A stretch of 43,623 bases of DNA. Origin: Bacteroidales bacterium. GTDB taxonomy: Bacteria > Bacteroidota > Bacteroidia > Bacteroidales > Bacteroidaceae. The position numbers and the translations under genes are program-made. Where the stretch lies: contig JAGHUS010000045.1 in NCBI GenBank assembly GCA_018064685.1, positions 1 through 43,623 of the forward strand. The letters run 5' to 3'. Shown here piece by piece: positions 25,110 through 36,357 of the stretch. Under the pieces are notes generated by a model, which saw only the letters and a list, made by a program, of their open reading frames with translations, searched no databases and had not been told where the DNA came from. How positions within the stretch are numbered: position 1 is the first letter of the stretch; every line of letters begins with the position of its first letter.

Positions 25110-26246
25110 TTACTTTGCGAAGCGTGCCTGCTGTTCTGCAATGAGGGCCTCGTCATCAAAGTAGTCAATGCGCATGGCATGACGCACTTCGGCAATAGTC
25201 TGCTGACCAACCTTGCGAGCAGCTTCGGTGCCGCGCTTCAGGATATCGTAAACACCCTTAATATCCTTTTCGTACTCGGCACGACGCTGGCGCATGGGCT
25301 CAAGACGATCATTGAGAATGTTGAGCAGGAACTTCTTGCAAGTGCCATCGCCCAGACCGCCCTTGCAGTAGTGGGCCTTCATCTCGTCAAGATTTTTATA
25401 GTCGGGAAGGAACTTCTCAAAATCGCTATCCTCACAGAAAGCATCCAAATAGATAAATACCGTATTCTGGTAATGCTGTTCATTGCCCTCTGCATCCACG
25501 TACGTACCTTCCAGATGTCCGGGATCCTCAATATTGAGGTGCAGAGGATCAGTAAACATTGAGTTCACCTTCTTCTTGACCTCCTTAGCCGAGTCAGAGA
25601 GATAGATGCAATTGCCCAACGACTTTGACATCTTTGCCTTTCCATCCGTTCCGGGCAGACGCATACAAGCTTGGTTCTCGGGCAGCAACACCTGACATTC
25701 GTTGAGCGTGTCACCATAGATGTTATTGAAACGACGAACTATCTCATTCGTCAACTCGATCATAGGACGCTGGTCCTCACCTACAGGAACAGTGGTGCCG
25801 TGGAACAAGGTGATGTCGGCAGCCTGAGAAATAGGATAGCAGAAGAAACCGGTCGGAACGCTCTCACCGGCAAAACCACGCATTTCAATCTCAGTCTTTA
25901 CTGTTGGATTGCGCTGCACACGAGCCACAGAGACCAGATTCATATAGTAGAATGCCAATTCCGTCAATTCAGGCACAGCGCTTTGGACGAAAATGTTCAC
26001 CTTGTTGGGATCAAGACCTGCTGCCAAGTAGTCGAGAGCCACCTCAATGACATTCTGACGGATCTTCTCTGGATTGTCGGCGTTATCAGTCAATGCCTGT
26101 GCATCCGCAATCATGATGAAAATCTTATCGTACTCACCTGCATTCTGCAAGGCAACACGACGGCGCAGCGAACCGACATAGTGTCCGATGTGCAAGCGAC
26201 CTGTTGGACGGTCACCAGTAAGAATAACTTTCTCTTTAGCTTCCAT
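25110..26246 (-). CDS. trpS: tryptophanyl-tRNA synthetase
   Basis: A 378-residue class I synthetase that charges tRNA-Trp. The HIGH motif is HIGH at 19-22 within [17 protein letters not shown], and KMSKS is at 205-209. [10 protein letters not shown] and the tryptophan-pocket region [19 protein letters not shown] are recognisable. It is somewhat longer than the roughly 330 residues of E. coli TrpS. A single gene with its own promoter 41 bases upstream and a hairpin after it. Confidence 0.96.
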   Translation of the reverse strand: MEAKEKVILTGDRPTGRLHIGHYVGSLRRRVALQNAGEYDKIFIMIADAQALTDNADNPEKIRQNVIEVALDYLAAGLDPNKVNIFVQSAVPELTELAFYYMNLVSVARVQRNPTVKTEIEMRGFAGESVPTGFFCYPISQAADITLFHGTTVPVGEDQRPMIELTNEIVRRFNNIYGDTLNECQVLLPENQACMRLPGTDGKAKMSKSLGNCIYLSDSAKEVKKKVNSMFTDPLHLNIEDPGHLEGTYVDAEGNEQHYQNTVFIYLDAFCEDSDFEKFLPDYKNLDEMKAHYCKGGLGDGTCKKFLLNILNDRLEPMRQRRAEYEKDIKGVYDILKRGTEAARKVGQQTIAEVRHAMRIDYFDDEALIAEQQARFAK

Positions 26247-26286
26247 ATTGTTATTGATTCTTTTTTACCTTTTACATTTTGCAGCG

Positions 26287-26317
26287 CAAAGTTACAAATT
26301 TATTTGCGTATAGCAAA
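26287..26317 (-). promoter_or_regulatory. promoter of trpS
   Basis: On the minus strand TTTG, 19 bases, then TAACTTTG, 41 bases before the trpS ATG. A pyrimidine-rich tract (the complement of the purine run at 26323-26385) lies just upstream. Confidence 0.8.
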
Positions 26318-26379
26318 ATAATAGAAAGAAAAGATGAAGAGAAGAGAAGAGAAGGAGAGATAACGAGAACAAAGAAAGC

Positions 26380-26413
26380 AAAAAAGACGCACCGGCCAAA
26401 AGACCGATGCGCC
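26380..26413 (-). terminator. intrinsic terminator of the OmpA gene
   Basis: On the minus strand GGCGCATCGGTC, a TTTT loop and GGCCGGTGCGTC form a 12-bp stem with G-T pairs, followed by TTTTTTGC. It lies about 30 bases past the stop. Confidence 0.92.
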
Positions 26414-26444
26414 AATATTATTTATTTGTATTGTTTTCTCTAAA

Positions 26445-27638
26445 TTACTTTACAGAAACAACTGCACGACGGTTGTAGTCGTAGGGATCGAGGTCAGCAA
26501 CGCCACCCTTAGCAACAACCTCAATGTTGTCGCGGTTTACACCCATCTTAACGAGCTCCTCAACAACGGTCTGTGCACGACCCTCAGAAAGAGTCTGGTT
26601 GCGAGCTGCGCTACCAGTCTTGCTATCAGCGTAACCAGTTACAACGAGCTTAGCACCCTTAGCCTTAGCAACCTCAGCGATCTCCTTAACATTTACGAGA
26701 TCCTTCTTAGAAGCAATCTTGGTAGAGTTGATGTTGAAGAATACAGAAGCGCTGGTAGAAGCGAACTCGGTGATAACCTTGCCACCTTCGGGGCACTTGT
26801 GGTTAGCGATGAGAGCCTTCAGGCGAGCGTTCTCAGCCTCTGCGTCAGCCAAAGCTGCGTTCAGAGCGTCGAGCTGAGCCTGGTTCATAGCCATGATAGC
26901 GTCTACGTCAGGAGCGTTGTCCCAACCCACCTTACCGAGGTTAACACCAAGGCCGAGGCTGAAGTCAACGATGTGGTCACGAGTCTTGATCATACGGTGG
27001 TCAGATGCGCTAACACGATCGTTACCGTCTGAATCAGCTTCACCAGTGTTTACAGATACATCGAGGTTGATGTGGAAACGCTTGGTGATGTTGAAGGTGT
27101 TCAATACACCGATGGTACCCATCCAGCTGTAACCATTCTGCTTGTCAATGTACTGCTGCTGCTCATCGGTGCGACCGCCACGGTTGCCCCAGATACCCAT
27201 ACCACCGTATACGCTGATATTCCATACACGGGGCTTGTAACCACCAAACAAGTTGGTCAGGTTAACCATGGGCTGCAAGCTCAAAGTCCAAGAGTTGAAA
27301 GTAGGATTGTGCTCAGCCCACTCCTGAGCATTTACCTGAGTGCCCCAAAGAGCACCAGCCTTCAAACGCATACCGAATACAGGAGTAGCCCACTTACCTA
27401 CAGAGAGGTCAGCACCCATTGAACGGCGAGCCATGCAGAAAGGATTCTTGTGATGGACAGCCTGTCCATGCTCCTGTGATGAATAGAAAGCGTTCCAATC
27501 GAAACCAGCATCTACGAACCAGTTGCTCCAGAAACTGTTAGTAACAACCTGATGCTTCAAAGTAGGATAGTTGGGTTCCTGAGCAGAAGCAGCAGTTGTC
27601 AAGCCAGCGAAAGCCAGCAACATCAAAAACTTTTTCAT
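26445..27638 (-). CDS. OmpA-family major outer-membrane protein
   Basis: A 397-residue protein: signal peptide 1-19 (MKKFLMLLAFAGLTTAASA), an N-terminal eight-strand-type barrel (to about 230), a short coiled stretch rich in Ala/Glu (AQLDALNAALADAEAENARLK, split here as 240-262), then a C-terminal OmpA peptidoglycan-binding domain (about 285-397) with VTGYADSKTGSAARNQTLSEGRAQ-type sequence and a final NRRAVVSV. It ties the outer membrane to peptidoglycan and is the counterpart of the Omp40/41 porins of Porphyromonas and OmpA of Bacteroides. It has its own promoter and a strong terminator, as for an abundant product. Confidence 0.92.
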   Translation of the reverse strand: MKKFLMLLAFAGLTTAASAQEPNYPTLKHQVVTNSFWSNWFVDAGFDWNAFYSSQEHGQAVHHKNPFCMARRSMGADLSVGKWATPVFGMRLKAGALWGTQVNAQEWAEHNPTFNSWTLSLQPMVNLTNLFGGYKPRVWNISVYGGMGIWGNRGGRTDEQQQYIDKQNGYSWMGTIGVLNTFNITKRFHINLDVSVNTGEADSDGNDRVSASDHRMIKTRDHIVDFSLGLGVNLGKVGWDNAPDVDAIMAMNQAQLDALNAALADAEAENARLKALIANHKCPEGGKVITEFASTSASVFFNINSTKIASKKDLVNVKEIAEVAKAKGAKLVVTGYADSKTGSAARNQTLSEGRAQTVVEELVKMGVNRDNIEVVAKGGVADLDPYDYNRRAVVSVK

Positions 27639-27719
27639 ACTTCAAAAATTTTTATTAATAATCTATTATCTAATCACTATTTGAACCCATAAAGGGAACT
27701 TATTATGCATTTTCAAGGG

Positions 27720-27727
27720 CAAAGGTA
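27720..27727 (-). promoter_or_regulatory. promoter -7 element (TACCTTTG) of the OmpA gene
   Basis: The minus strand reads TACCTTTG, 81 bases before the ATG at 27638, giving a long A/T-rich leader. A clear -33 element was not found. Confidence 0.6.
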
Positions 27728-27798
27728 CTAATTTATTGCATACCACGCACTATTTTTACTAAAAAATCATTAAAAAAATTGCTTTTTGAACACATTTT

Positions 27799-29694
27799 TT
27801 ATGATTTAAACAGTTTTTCAATGCTTTCTTGCGGAAAAATGGCCAATATCTTCTTTCCGTCGGGTGAATAATTTGGATTGTCGGTGGCAAACAAATCATC
27901 CAACAAAGACGACATCTCCTTCGATGTCAGAACCTGTCCGCAAGGAATTGCGGCACTACGCGCCATAGTCAGGGCCACCCGATGCTGCATGTCCTCTTTG
28001 AGCGGTTTACCCATCTCACGAACCGATGCCACCATATCCGATACCAGCGACACGGGATTCAAACCATCCAGCCCAGCCGGAATACCTTGTATGGAGAATG
28101 ACCCACCGCCAAGTGACGTCACGTCAAATCCCAACGAACGAAGTTCGTCATTCATCTCACTCAGGATGACAGCGTCGGAGGATGGGAGCTGCAGAAGCTC
28201 TGGGAAGAGCAGTCCCTGCGAGGGAGCCACACTGTCTTTCATTTGTATTCTATACCTACTATATAATACACGTACGTGCGCGCGATGCTGGTCAACAAAT
28301 AGCAAACCACTCTGCACACTCGTCAAAACATACTGGCCACGAAACTGGTAGTGTTCCGAACTCTTCTCCATCTCACGAAGAGTTGCCTCGGCATACAGAC
28401 TTCCATTACCAACCGGTTGGACGTCATCAGAAGAATCCTGCCCGGAAGGAAGAGTCGGCAGTTCCATATCGAGCGGCGACAATTCCAAACCTCTACCACC
28501 CGACTGTCTTGCAGAAGAAGCAGAAGACGAGCCCTTCAAGAAGTCGGGTATTTGGGAACGGTATTCAGTTGTACTGGCAAAAGGATTATAATCCGGATCG
28601 GCTTGCACATCCGGCGCCTTGAAAGTGTCGTGAGGCGCAGAGGGATTATAGGCAGGAATATCGGACGGCTGACCCTCAGTATCAAATTCGATGACTGGCA
28701 CAGCATTATATCTGCCTAGCGACTCCTTGATGCCAGCCACGATAAACTGCCATATCACCTGCTCGTTCTCAAATTTTATTTCTGTTTTGGTGGGATGTAT
28801 ATTCACATCGATATTGGCAGGATCGACATCAAAATAAAGGAAATAAGGAACCTGTTCCGTCTCTGGGATAAGTCCGGAGAATGCCGTCTGTACAGCACGA
28901 TGGAAATAGGGATGACGCATATAACGTCCATTTACAAAAAGGAACTGATGAACGCCCTTCTTGCGAGAGGTCTCTGGTTTTCCCACAAATCCCGTGATGC
29001 GGCATATTGTAGTGTCCACATTCACATCCAGCAACTGCGTAGCCATCTTCTTACCGAAGACACCCACCACACGCTGCATGGGAGTGGTGGCTGGCAGAGA
29101 CGTCACCATCGTGCCATTGTTTGAGAACGTAAAGCTGACACTAGGATTGACCAAAGCCAAGCGTTCGAATTCCTGAACTATATTATTCAGTTCTGTCTGG
29201 TTGCTCTTCAAGAACTTGCGACGTGCAGGGACATTAAAGAACAAGTTCTGCACCAAGAAGTTACTGCCCACAGGACAGGCATCCATCTCCTGCGAGACGA
29301 TCTTGCTGCCATCAATCTGCAGACATGTACCCACCTCTTCGTCCGGAGTACGAGTGCGAAGTGTGACCTGAGCCACCGCCGCAATACTAGGCAAAGCCTC
29401 ACCACGAAATCCCATGGTACGAAGTGTGAAGAGATCCTCCGCCTTCTGGATCTTGCTTGTGGCATGTCGCTCGAAAGCCAGACGGGCATCAGTCTCACTC
29501 ATTCCCTTTCCGTCATCTATAACCTGAACGGATGTACGTCCAGCCTCCTCAACCAGCACATCTACATGAGAGGCACCAGCATCCACGGCATTTTCCACCA
29601 GCTCCTTGATGATGGAAGCGGGACGCTGAATAACCTCGCCTGCTGCTATCTGGTTGGCCACAGAATCGGGAAGAAGTCGAATTATATCTGACAT
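27799..29694 (-). CDS. mutL: DNA mismatch repair protein MutL
   Basis: A 631-residue GHKL ATPase that links MutS to the downstream repair steps. The N-terminal ATPase is complete: ELVENAVDAG (31-40), DDGKGM (60-65) and MGFRGEALPSIAAV (94-107). The C-terminal dimerisation domain is present, but the endonuclease motif of MutH-less bacteria, DQHA(x)2E(x)4E, reads DQHRAHVRVLYSRY from Asp468, without its glutamates. The other zinc motifs, usually ACK/ACH and CPHGRP, read ARSAAI and YSPDGKK. A linker of about 120 Ser/Pro/Asp-rich residues separates the halves. It is the last gene of the surA-ostA group, after a 138-base spacer. Confidence 0.95.
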   Translation of the reverse strand: MSDIIRLLPDSVANQIAAGEVIQRPASIIKELVENAVDAGASHVDVLVEEAGRTSVQVIDDGKGMSETDARLAFERHATSKIQKAEDLFTLRTMGFRGEALPSIAAVAQVTLRTRTPDEEVGTCLQIDGSKIVSQEMDACPVGSNFLVQNLFFNVPARRKFLKSNQTELNNIVQEFERLALVNPSVSFTFSNNGTMVTSLPATTPMQRVVGVFGKKMATQLLDVNVDTTICRITGFVGKPETSRKKGVHQFLFVNGRYMRHPYFHRAVQTAFSGLIPETEQVPYFLYFDVDPANIDVNIHPTKTEIKFENEQVIWQFIVAGIKESLGRYNAVPVIEFDTEGQPSDIPAYNPSAPHDTFKAPDVQADPDYNPFASTTEYRSQIPDFLKGSSSASSARQSGGRGLELSPLDMELPTLPSGQDSSDDVQPVGNGSLYAEATLREMEKSSEHYQFRGQYVLTSVQSGLLFVDQHRAHVRVLYSRYRIQMKDSVAPSQGLLFPELLQLPSSDAVILSEMNDELRSLGFDVTSLGGGSFSIQGIPAGLDGLNPVSLVSDMVASVREMGKPLKEDMQHRVALTMARSAAIPCGQVLTSKEMSSLLDDLFATDNPNYSPDGKKILAIFPQESIEKLFKS

Positions 29695-29719
29695 AGAAAA
29701 AGCTTTATTTTAGTTTCGC

Positions 29720-29764
29720 AAACTCTAAACTAGTTGAGAGTTGAGTGCTTAGCGATTAGAGTTT
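29720..29764. repeat. inverted repeat AAACTCTAA / TTAGAGTTT
   Basis: A 9-bp perfect inverted repeat (29720-29728 and 29756-29764) with ACTCTC/GAGAGTTGAG words in the loop. It lies in the spacer between the small membrane protein gene and mutL. There is no T-run; it may be a processing or attenuation site. Confidence 0.45.
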
Positions 29765-29832
29765 AGACAAATGAACAGAATAGAACGATAAAGCACACAT
29801 TACCAACACAGCCCTAATCGAAAATGCTCATA

Positions 29833-30126
29833 TCAGAAGCTGACCTTGCCTGTGAGAAGCCAATGCCACACAAAGAGCAGGATAAATATGAGAAACAGAC
29901 CTATAGGCCATGCCAGTTTACGGCCCAACTGACTATGTCGCTGCGCATGAGGGGTGAACTGTGAAAAGGTACCTCTGAACTTGGCGGGGTCATACTCTTC
30001 ATGTACCTCCTCACCTTGCGCACGACGCACCTCATTAACCAACTTCTGCAGTTTCTCCTTCCTCTCATCGGTGTAAATACGACGAGGACGATATTTACGG
30101 GGTTGTCTCGCTTTGAATAGGCTCAT
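29833..30126 (-). CDS. small single-helix membrane protein, unknown function
   Basis: A 97-residue protein I do not recognise as a named family. The N-terminal 70 residues are very basic (KARQPRKYRPRRIYTDERKEK) and hydrophilic. A single hydrophobic helix (about 73-91, WPIGLFLIFILLFVWHWLL) lies close to the C-terminus, giving a tail-anchored look with a cytoplasmic basic domain. Its start lies inside the 3' end of the OstA-like gene (32-base overlap in another frame), so expression is coupled. The context suggests a part in envelope biogenesis, but this is inference from position only. Confidence 0.75.
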   Translation of the reverse strand: MSLFKARQPRKYRPRRIYTDERKEKLQKLVNEVRRAQGEEVHEEYDPAKFRGTFSQFTPHAQRHSQLGRKLAWPIGLFLIFILLFVWHWLLTGKVSF

Positions 30127-31798
30127 CTTTTTTAGTACGCTTTATATTCGACAATTTTTGTGTAGGAGCCACGTGTCGCACACTCTCCTTCAGTTCGCTT
30201 CCAGCAGTCTTGGGTTTCCACACCATAAGGTCGTCTTTGTCTTTGGGGCGGATATCCTCGAACCATGCGAAATTGCTCAGCAGACGTTTGTCCGGTGGTG
30301 TCTGTTCAATCGGGTACATCTGTCCCGTCGTGGCGGGCATCCATATCTTCTGCACCTTCTTATCCTCCATGAACATCTTCAGCTGCGAACTTTCGGCATG
30401 CACCATGCCTATCATCAACGAGTCAGAGTCGAAAGGATGATAGTTCAAGAACACGTTGAGGTCTGCCACATTCAGATATATCTCTTTGCCTCGGAAATAG
30501 GAATGCATCTCCTTGCTGGCAATCTGGTTGTAATGCATGCTGTCTATCTTTTCCACAAGCAAAGCCTGGTTTATCACATACACACTATCCAGTGTCGAGT
30601 CGTTAGACCATATCCAGATCTCCTCGCCCAGAATCTGCTGTCCCTCCTGCCATACGATAGGATCCTTGTACATTATGGCACAGGTGTCCTGTCCATTTAT
30701 CACCAGCGAGTCACATACCGCCTGGATATCGTTTCTGAAAGCACGCACATGAGGATGAGCATGCACAACACGATAGACGCTATCCGTATCTATGTTATAG
30801 GTGAATAGTTTGAATGTATCGGCATGGCAATACATCGTGTCGGGTTGCGAATAGTCTACACAAAGAGCACTATCGTAAGCCTCGGCATAACCCGATGTGT
30901 CGTTGTATAAAGCGTAGTTGCCATAGAACTTGTTCTTGTTGGCCTTGTCCACATATTCCACTTTGCCGAAAGCCTCACTTACATGCGTGTTACCATCATA
31001 ATACATACTGTCGCCCGTCACTTCCCTCTCGACATGCTGCAGAGTGGGACGGTCATAGAAACGGGCCTCTTTACTCTGGGTGTAGTAATAACCGTTTGTG
31101 GTATTCATAATGGTATTCTCGCCATGATACAGGTCGGAAGGTCCAAGCACCTGTGCCACACCCGACTTAGTATTATAATATAAGGTATCGCTTACCAGCC
31201 ACGAAGTCTTCTTCTTAGGCGGACGAGGGTTATCCAACCTCACATTATAGTAAAACTTGGCTTCACGTGTCTTGGGTGAATACTCACCAAAATCACTGAC
31301 CAGTTCGTTGTCCTGATCCAAGTCTACCAAACGACCTTTATTGGGAAATGTACCGATATCTGTCACACGGTCATACTCAATATTCTCGGAATAGAGAAAG
31401 GTGTTGCGATGGCGAAGCTTGACACTGTCACCAGGATCGGACATGGCATACGCCTTGCGAATATCGCCTTTGTAATATAAGATGTCGCTGTTCAAAGACA
31501 ACGTATCGCCCTGGACGAACACCACATTGCCATAGGCATCAAAGGACTTCGTCTCCTTGTAGTACAAGGCACTGTCGCATGTCATTATGGCTCCCTGATG
31601 CTCAAACTCGACATTGCCAACCAGAATTTGTGCATCGCGGTTGACGTATTGGTTGTAATACAGCTTATCGGCGTGCCGAAGTACAATCTCATCGGCAGGA
31701 GGCGCACTCACAACAAGACTTGGCAAGGACTGTACAGCCCATGCCAAAGTATACACGCCGCTTATCGCAAGCATCAAGATAAAAGTGAAACGCCTCAT
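30095..31798 (-). CDS. OstA/LptA-like LPS transport protein
   Basis: A 567-residue exported protein with an N-terminal signal (MRRFTFILMLAISGVYTLAWA). The rest is a long run of beta-strand pairs with the OstA/LptA-type pattern: DKLYYNQYVNRDAQILVGNVEFEHQGAIMTC-type motif (positions 43-73), SFDAYGNVVFVQGDTLSLNSD, and repeated LYYN/YALYND segments. OstA-N domains form the beta-jellyroll bridge that carries LPS across the periplasm. This form is much longer than E. coli LptA (185 residues) and lacks the LptD barrel. It follows two parvulin genes by 48 bases. lptB lies 11 kb away. Confidence 0.82.
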   Translation of the reverse strand: MRRFTFILMLAISGVYTLAWAVQSLPSLVVSAPPADEIVLRHADKLYYNQYVNRDAQILVGNVEFEHQGAIMTCDSALYYKETKSFDAYGNVVFVQGDTLSLNSDILYYKGDIRKAYAMSDPGDSVKLRHRNTFLYSENIEYDRVTDIGTFPNKGRLVDLDQDNELVSDFGEYSPKTREAKFYYNVRLDNPRPPKKKTSWLVSDTLYYNTKSGVAQVLGPSDLYHGENTIMNTTNGYYYTQSKEARFYDRPTLQHVEREVTGDSMYYDGNTHVSEAFGKVEYVDKANKNKFYGNYALYNDTSGYAEAYDSALCVDYSQPDTMYCHADTFKLFTYNIDTDSVYRVVHAHPHVRAFRNDIQAVCDSLVINGQDTCAIMYKDPIVWQEGQQILGEEIWIWSNDSTLDSVYVINQALLVEKIDSMHYNQIASKEMHSYFRGKEIYLNVADLNVFLNYHPFDSDSLMIGMVHAESSQLKMFMEDKKVQKIWMPATTGQMYPIEQTPPDKRLLSNFAWFEDIRPKDKDDLMVWKPKTAGSELKESVRHVAPTQKLSNIKRTKKDEPIQSETTP

Positions 31799-31846
31799 TG
31801 CAATACGTCCTTTCTCAACCGCCGTTAACCAACCAATGCGACAGCA

Positions 31847-33202
31847 TTATTTCACCCAGCCCGGGTATTCAAACTCGCAGGTACGCCACTCTTCGTTAAT
31901 ACGAATATAGGTTGACTTTTGCTTTTCCTTTATCCAATTAAGGATGAAATCCTGTTTCTTGTTGTTTAGCACCACATCCTTCAGCACCTGGAAATCCTCT
32001 TGCACATTTGCCCTGTGCGCCTTGATACGGCTCTTCAATTTAACAACAGCACAAACAGACTTTCCATTCTTGTTGTACATCTCAAAAGCCTTGCTTACCT
32101 CACCGGTCTGCAGACCTTCCACTACACGAGCCACCTCGGGCGACGTCTGTGCCAGATCGGACATTGTATAGCGCGAGGTGCTCTCAACGCGACCGTTAGC
32201 CACAATCATTCGCGACATCAGTCCGTGGTTGTTTCGCGTATCCTTGTCATCGCTGATCTGAGCAGCCTCCTCGAATGTGTATTTATTCTGGCGTATATCC
32301 TCGGCCAGCGAGTCGAGCTTCATGATACAGGTATCAATGTCGGCAGGATCGAGTTCTGGACGAAGCAAGATGTGCCGGCAGTTAATCTTATCGCCACGCT
32401 TGTCAATCAACTGTATGATATGGAAACCTGCCTCCGACTCCACAACCTTGCTCACCTTCTTGGGATCGGTAAGCGAGAAAGCTACATTAGCAAATGCCGG
32501 ATCGAGTTCGGCCTTGCCCATATAGCCCAGTTCGCCACCCTTGCGCCATGAGTCGCACTTACTGAAGGTACGAGCCAGCGACGAGAAAGACTCACCATTC
32601 AGCACGCGCTCGCCATAGCTGCGCAACAGTCCCTTCACACGGTCTATCTCCTCCTGCTTCACTACAGGTTGCTTCATGATGATCTCCACCTCGACCTGGG
32701 TCTGAATGAAAGGCAGACTGTCCTCAGGAAGATCCTTGAAATAACGGCGCACCTCAGCGGGGTTCACCTTGATGTCCTTTGTAAGCGACTCCTGCATCCT
32801 CTGAACGATAGCCTGGTTCTTCTTGTTCTCGAAGGCATCTTCACGAATCTGCGAGAAAGGCATATTCATATATTCCTCAAGCTTCTCCTTCGAGCCGGCC
32901 TGCATCACCAGACTGTTGAGTTCTTCTTCCACCTCACGGCTTACCTCCTGATCGGTGACATCAATACTGTCTATCACAGCCTGATGCAGGAACAGCTTCT
33001 GTACAGCCATGTGCTCGGGAATGACGCAATAAGGGTTGCCAGGTATCTTGGCCCAAGCCGGGTCGCGACGCATACTCTCCACATCGCTCTTCAAGATAGC
33101 CTCATCTCCCACTACCCAGATCACCTCATCCACCACATTGTTTTGCGAATAAGAGACTACCGATAATAGTAGAAGAAGTATTGATAAAAGCAATTTCTTC
33201 AT
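31847..33202 (-). CDS. SurA-like periplasmic peptidyl-prolyl isomerase
   Basis: A 451-residue exported parvulin. A signal peptide (about 1-19, LLLLLSVVSYS) is followed by a SurA-type N-terminal chaperone part (VVDEVIWVVGDEAILKSDVE) and two PpiC-like domains: about 170-270 (FSSLARTFSKCDSWRKGGELGYMGKAEL-type) and about 278-375 (CRHILL, FEEAAQISDDKDTRNNHGLM). It would help outer-membrane proteins fold in the periplasm. It follows its paralogue by 17 bases and is followed by the OstA-like gene, so the group serves outer-membrane assembly. Confidence 0.88.
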   Translation of the reverse strand: MKKLLLSILLLLLSVVSYSQNNVVDEVIWVVGDEAILKSDVESMRRDPAWAKIPGNPYCVIPEHMAVQKLFLHQAVIDSIDVTDQEVSREVEEELNSLVMQAGSKEKLEEYMNMPFSQIREDAFENKKNQAIVQRMQESLTKDIKVNPAEVRRYFKDLPEDSLPFIQTQVEVEIIMKQPVVKQEEIDRVKGLLRSYGERVLNGESFSSLARTFSKCDSWRKGGELGYMGKAELDPAFANVAFSLTDPKKVSKVVESEAGFHIIQLIDKRGDKINCRHILLRPELDPADIDTCIMKLDSLAEDIRQNKYTFEEAAQISDDKDTRNNHGLMSRMIVANGRVESTSRYTMSDLAQTSPEVARVVEGLQTGEVSKAFEMYNKNGKSVCAVVKLKSRIKAHRANVQEDFQVLKDVVLNNKKQDFILNWIKEKQKSTYIRINEEWRTCEFEYPGWVK

Positions 33203-33219
33203 GTATTCGACAAAGCTTC

Positions 33220-34650
33220 CTAATGATTGTTTACTGTTTTCAGCACGTCCTTATACACCTCGACAGCATAACGCTTGCGCAGTTCTGCCACGAACTCCTC
33301 CTCGCGCTTTGCCTGGTAGTCGGCCACCACATCGGCACTGACATCAGTCCATGTTGCGGGACCCTTCTTGAGCATCTTGCCCACGAAGCCCGAGTAGAGG
33401 AAATCCTTGCGGGGTTTCACCTTGACGCCCTTCACCTTGAAGATGAGCGAGTCGGCCAAAGCGTGCGAGCCCTGTACGAACATCTTAGGCTCCATGCGCA
33501 CCGTCACGCTGTCCTTGTTGAAGTTGTCACGTACCACCTTTGTCCAGTCCTGGGGCTTCACACCCTTCAGCATCTTCTGAACAGCCTTTACATCGCTCTG
33601 CTTGCGGCAGTGGTATATCATGCCATTGAAATGAGGAGTAGTCCATGCATACTTCTTCTTGTTCTTCTTGAAGAACTTCTCTATGCCCGTGGTATCGGCA
33701 GCAGCAGGTTCCCAAACCTTACGTGTGCACTCCTCGAACAGCAGCAAACCATCGTGATACTCCTGAACAAGATACTTCAGTTCGTCGTCCTTGGCGCAAG
33801 CCTTCTCGGTCTCCTGGTCCAGAAGTTCCTCCTTGCTGATATTGCGCACCTTCGACAGCGAGTCGACAGCCTGCTCGGCCAACTGCTCAGCCAAGCCACG
33901 CTGCTGCAGATAGTTCTCAATCTGAGGATGAAGCGTTCCGTAGCTCTCAAGAGGTTTGCGCCCCTTCAGCTGGATGATGTGATAGCCCACAGTAGAGAGG
34001 AAAGGTGCAGCCACCTCGCCACTGTCGCGCAACGTGTACATCACCTCTTCCAATTCGGGAAGTAACTGATGAGGACCTACCCACCGGATGACACCGCCGC
34101 GCATACCCGTCTGCTTGTCGTCCGAGCACTTGCGAGCCAGTTCGTCAAAGTTTGCGCCAGCCTTCAGGGCGTTGTAGATACTGTCGATACGCGCCTTGGC
34201 CTTAGTCTTCTCCTCGTTTGTTGCAGTCTGCTGCAGATGCACGAAGATATGAGCGGGAAGATACAGATCGTGACCTTCCAGGCTCTTCAGCATATTGTCA
34301 TAATATGCACGCACCTCCTTCTCGGCAGCACCTTCGGGAACCAGAAGGGGCTTGATCTGCTGGTCGCGATACTGACGGAACTCAGCCTTGTAGCTGGACA
34401 AAGTGTCCAAATGGTCATCCATGGCAGCCTGGACCTTGAGCTTGTAGTTGATAAAGAGGTCGACATATTCCTCCAAGCCCTTCTTGTCAACCACGCCATC
34501 GGTATTATTCTTGTTGTAGTTATACTCGAACTCCGAACGTGTGACAGGCTGTCCATTGATACGCATCACAATGGGATCGTTGCTTTGTGCCAGCGCACAG
34601 AGCAACGTGAAAAGTGAAAAGTGAAAAGTGAATAATATTTTCTTCAACAT
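33220..34650 (-). CDS. parvulin-type peptidyl-prolyl isomerase / chaperone
   Basis: A 476-residue exported protein with signal peptide MLKKILFTFHFSLFTLLCALA. A PpiC-type rotamase domain lies at about 115-230 (HIFVHLQQTA, NFDELARKCSDDKQTGMRGGVIRW, EVAAPFLSTVGYHIIQL). The regions before it (VTRSEFEYNYNK) and after it (a Lys/Glu-rich chaperone-like part) fit the PpiD/SurA type. A second, degenerate rotamase-like domain may lie near 330-420. It is the first of the two tandem parvulins, 72 bases downstream of guaB. Confidence 0.85.
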   Translation of the reverse strand: MLKKILFTFHFSLFTLLCALAQSNDPIVMRINGQPVTRSEFEYNYNKNNTDGVVDKKGLEEYVDLFINYKLKVQAAMDDHLDTLSSYKAEFRQYRDQQIKPLLVPEGAAEKEVRAYYDNMLKSLEGHDLYLPAHIFVHLQQTATNEEKTKAKARIDSIYNALKAGANFDELARKCSDDKQTGMRGGVIRWVGPHQLLPELEEVMYTLRDSGEVAAPFLSTVGYHIIQLKGRKPLESYGTLHPQIENYLQQRGLAEQLAEQAVDSLSKVRNISKEELLDQETEKACAKDDELKYLVQEYHDGLLLFEECTRKVWEPAAADTTGIEKFFKKNKKKYAWTTPHFNGMIYHCRKQSDVKAVQKMLKGVKPQDWTKVVRDNFNKDSVTVRMEPKMFVQGSHALADSLIFKVKGVKVKPRKDFLYSGFVGKMLKKGPATWTDVSADVVADYQAKREEEFVAELRKRYAVEVYKDVLKTVNNH

Positions 34651-34722
34651 AGTTTGCTTGTTTAATTCAACTTTCGCTCAAGTTATAAAGTAGGATCAAC
34701 CCTGAACCACTCCAAACCGGTA

Positions 34723-36276
<1,554 letters not shown>

Positions 36277-36357
36277 TCACTATTTTTAATGTTCAAATCC
36301 GAATTATTCATCATCAATTGCCAATTAGCCAGAGATTATGAATAATCTGGGCTGGAA

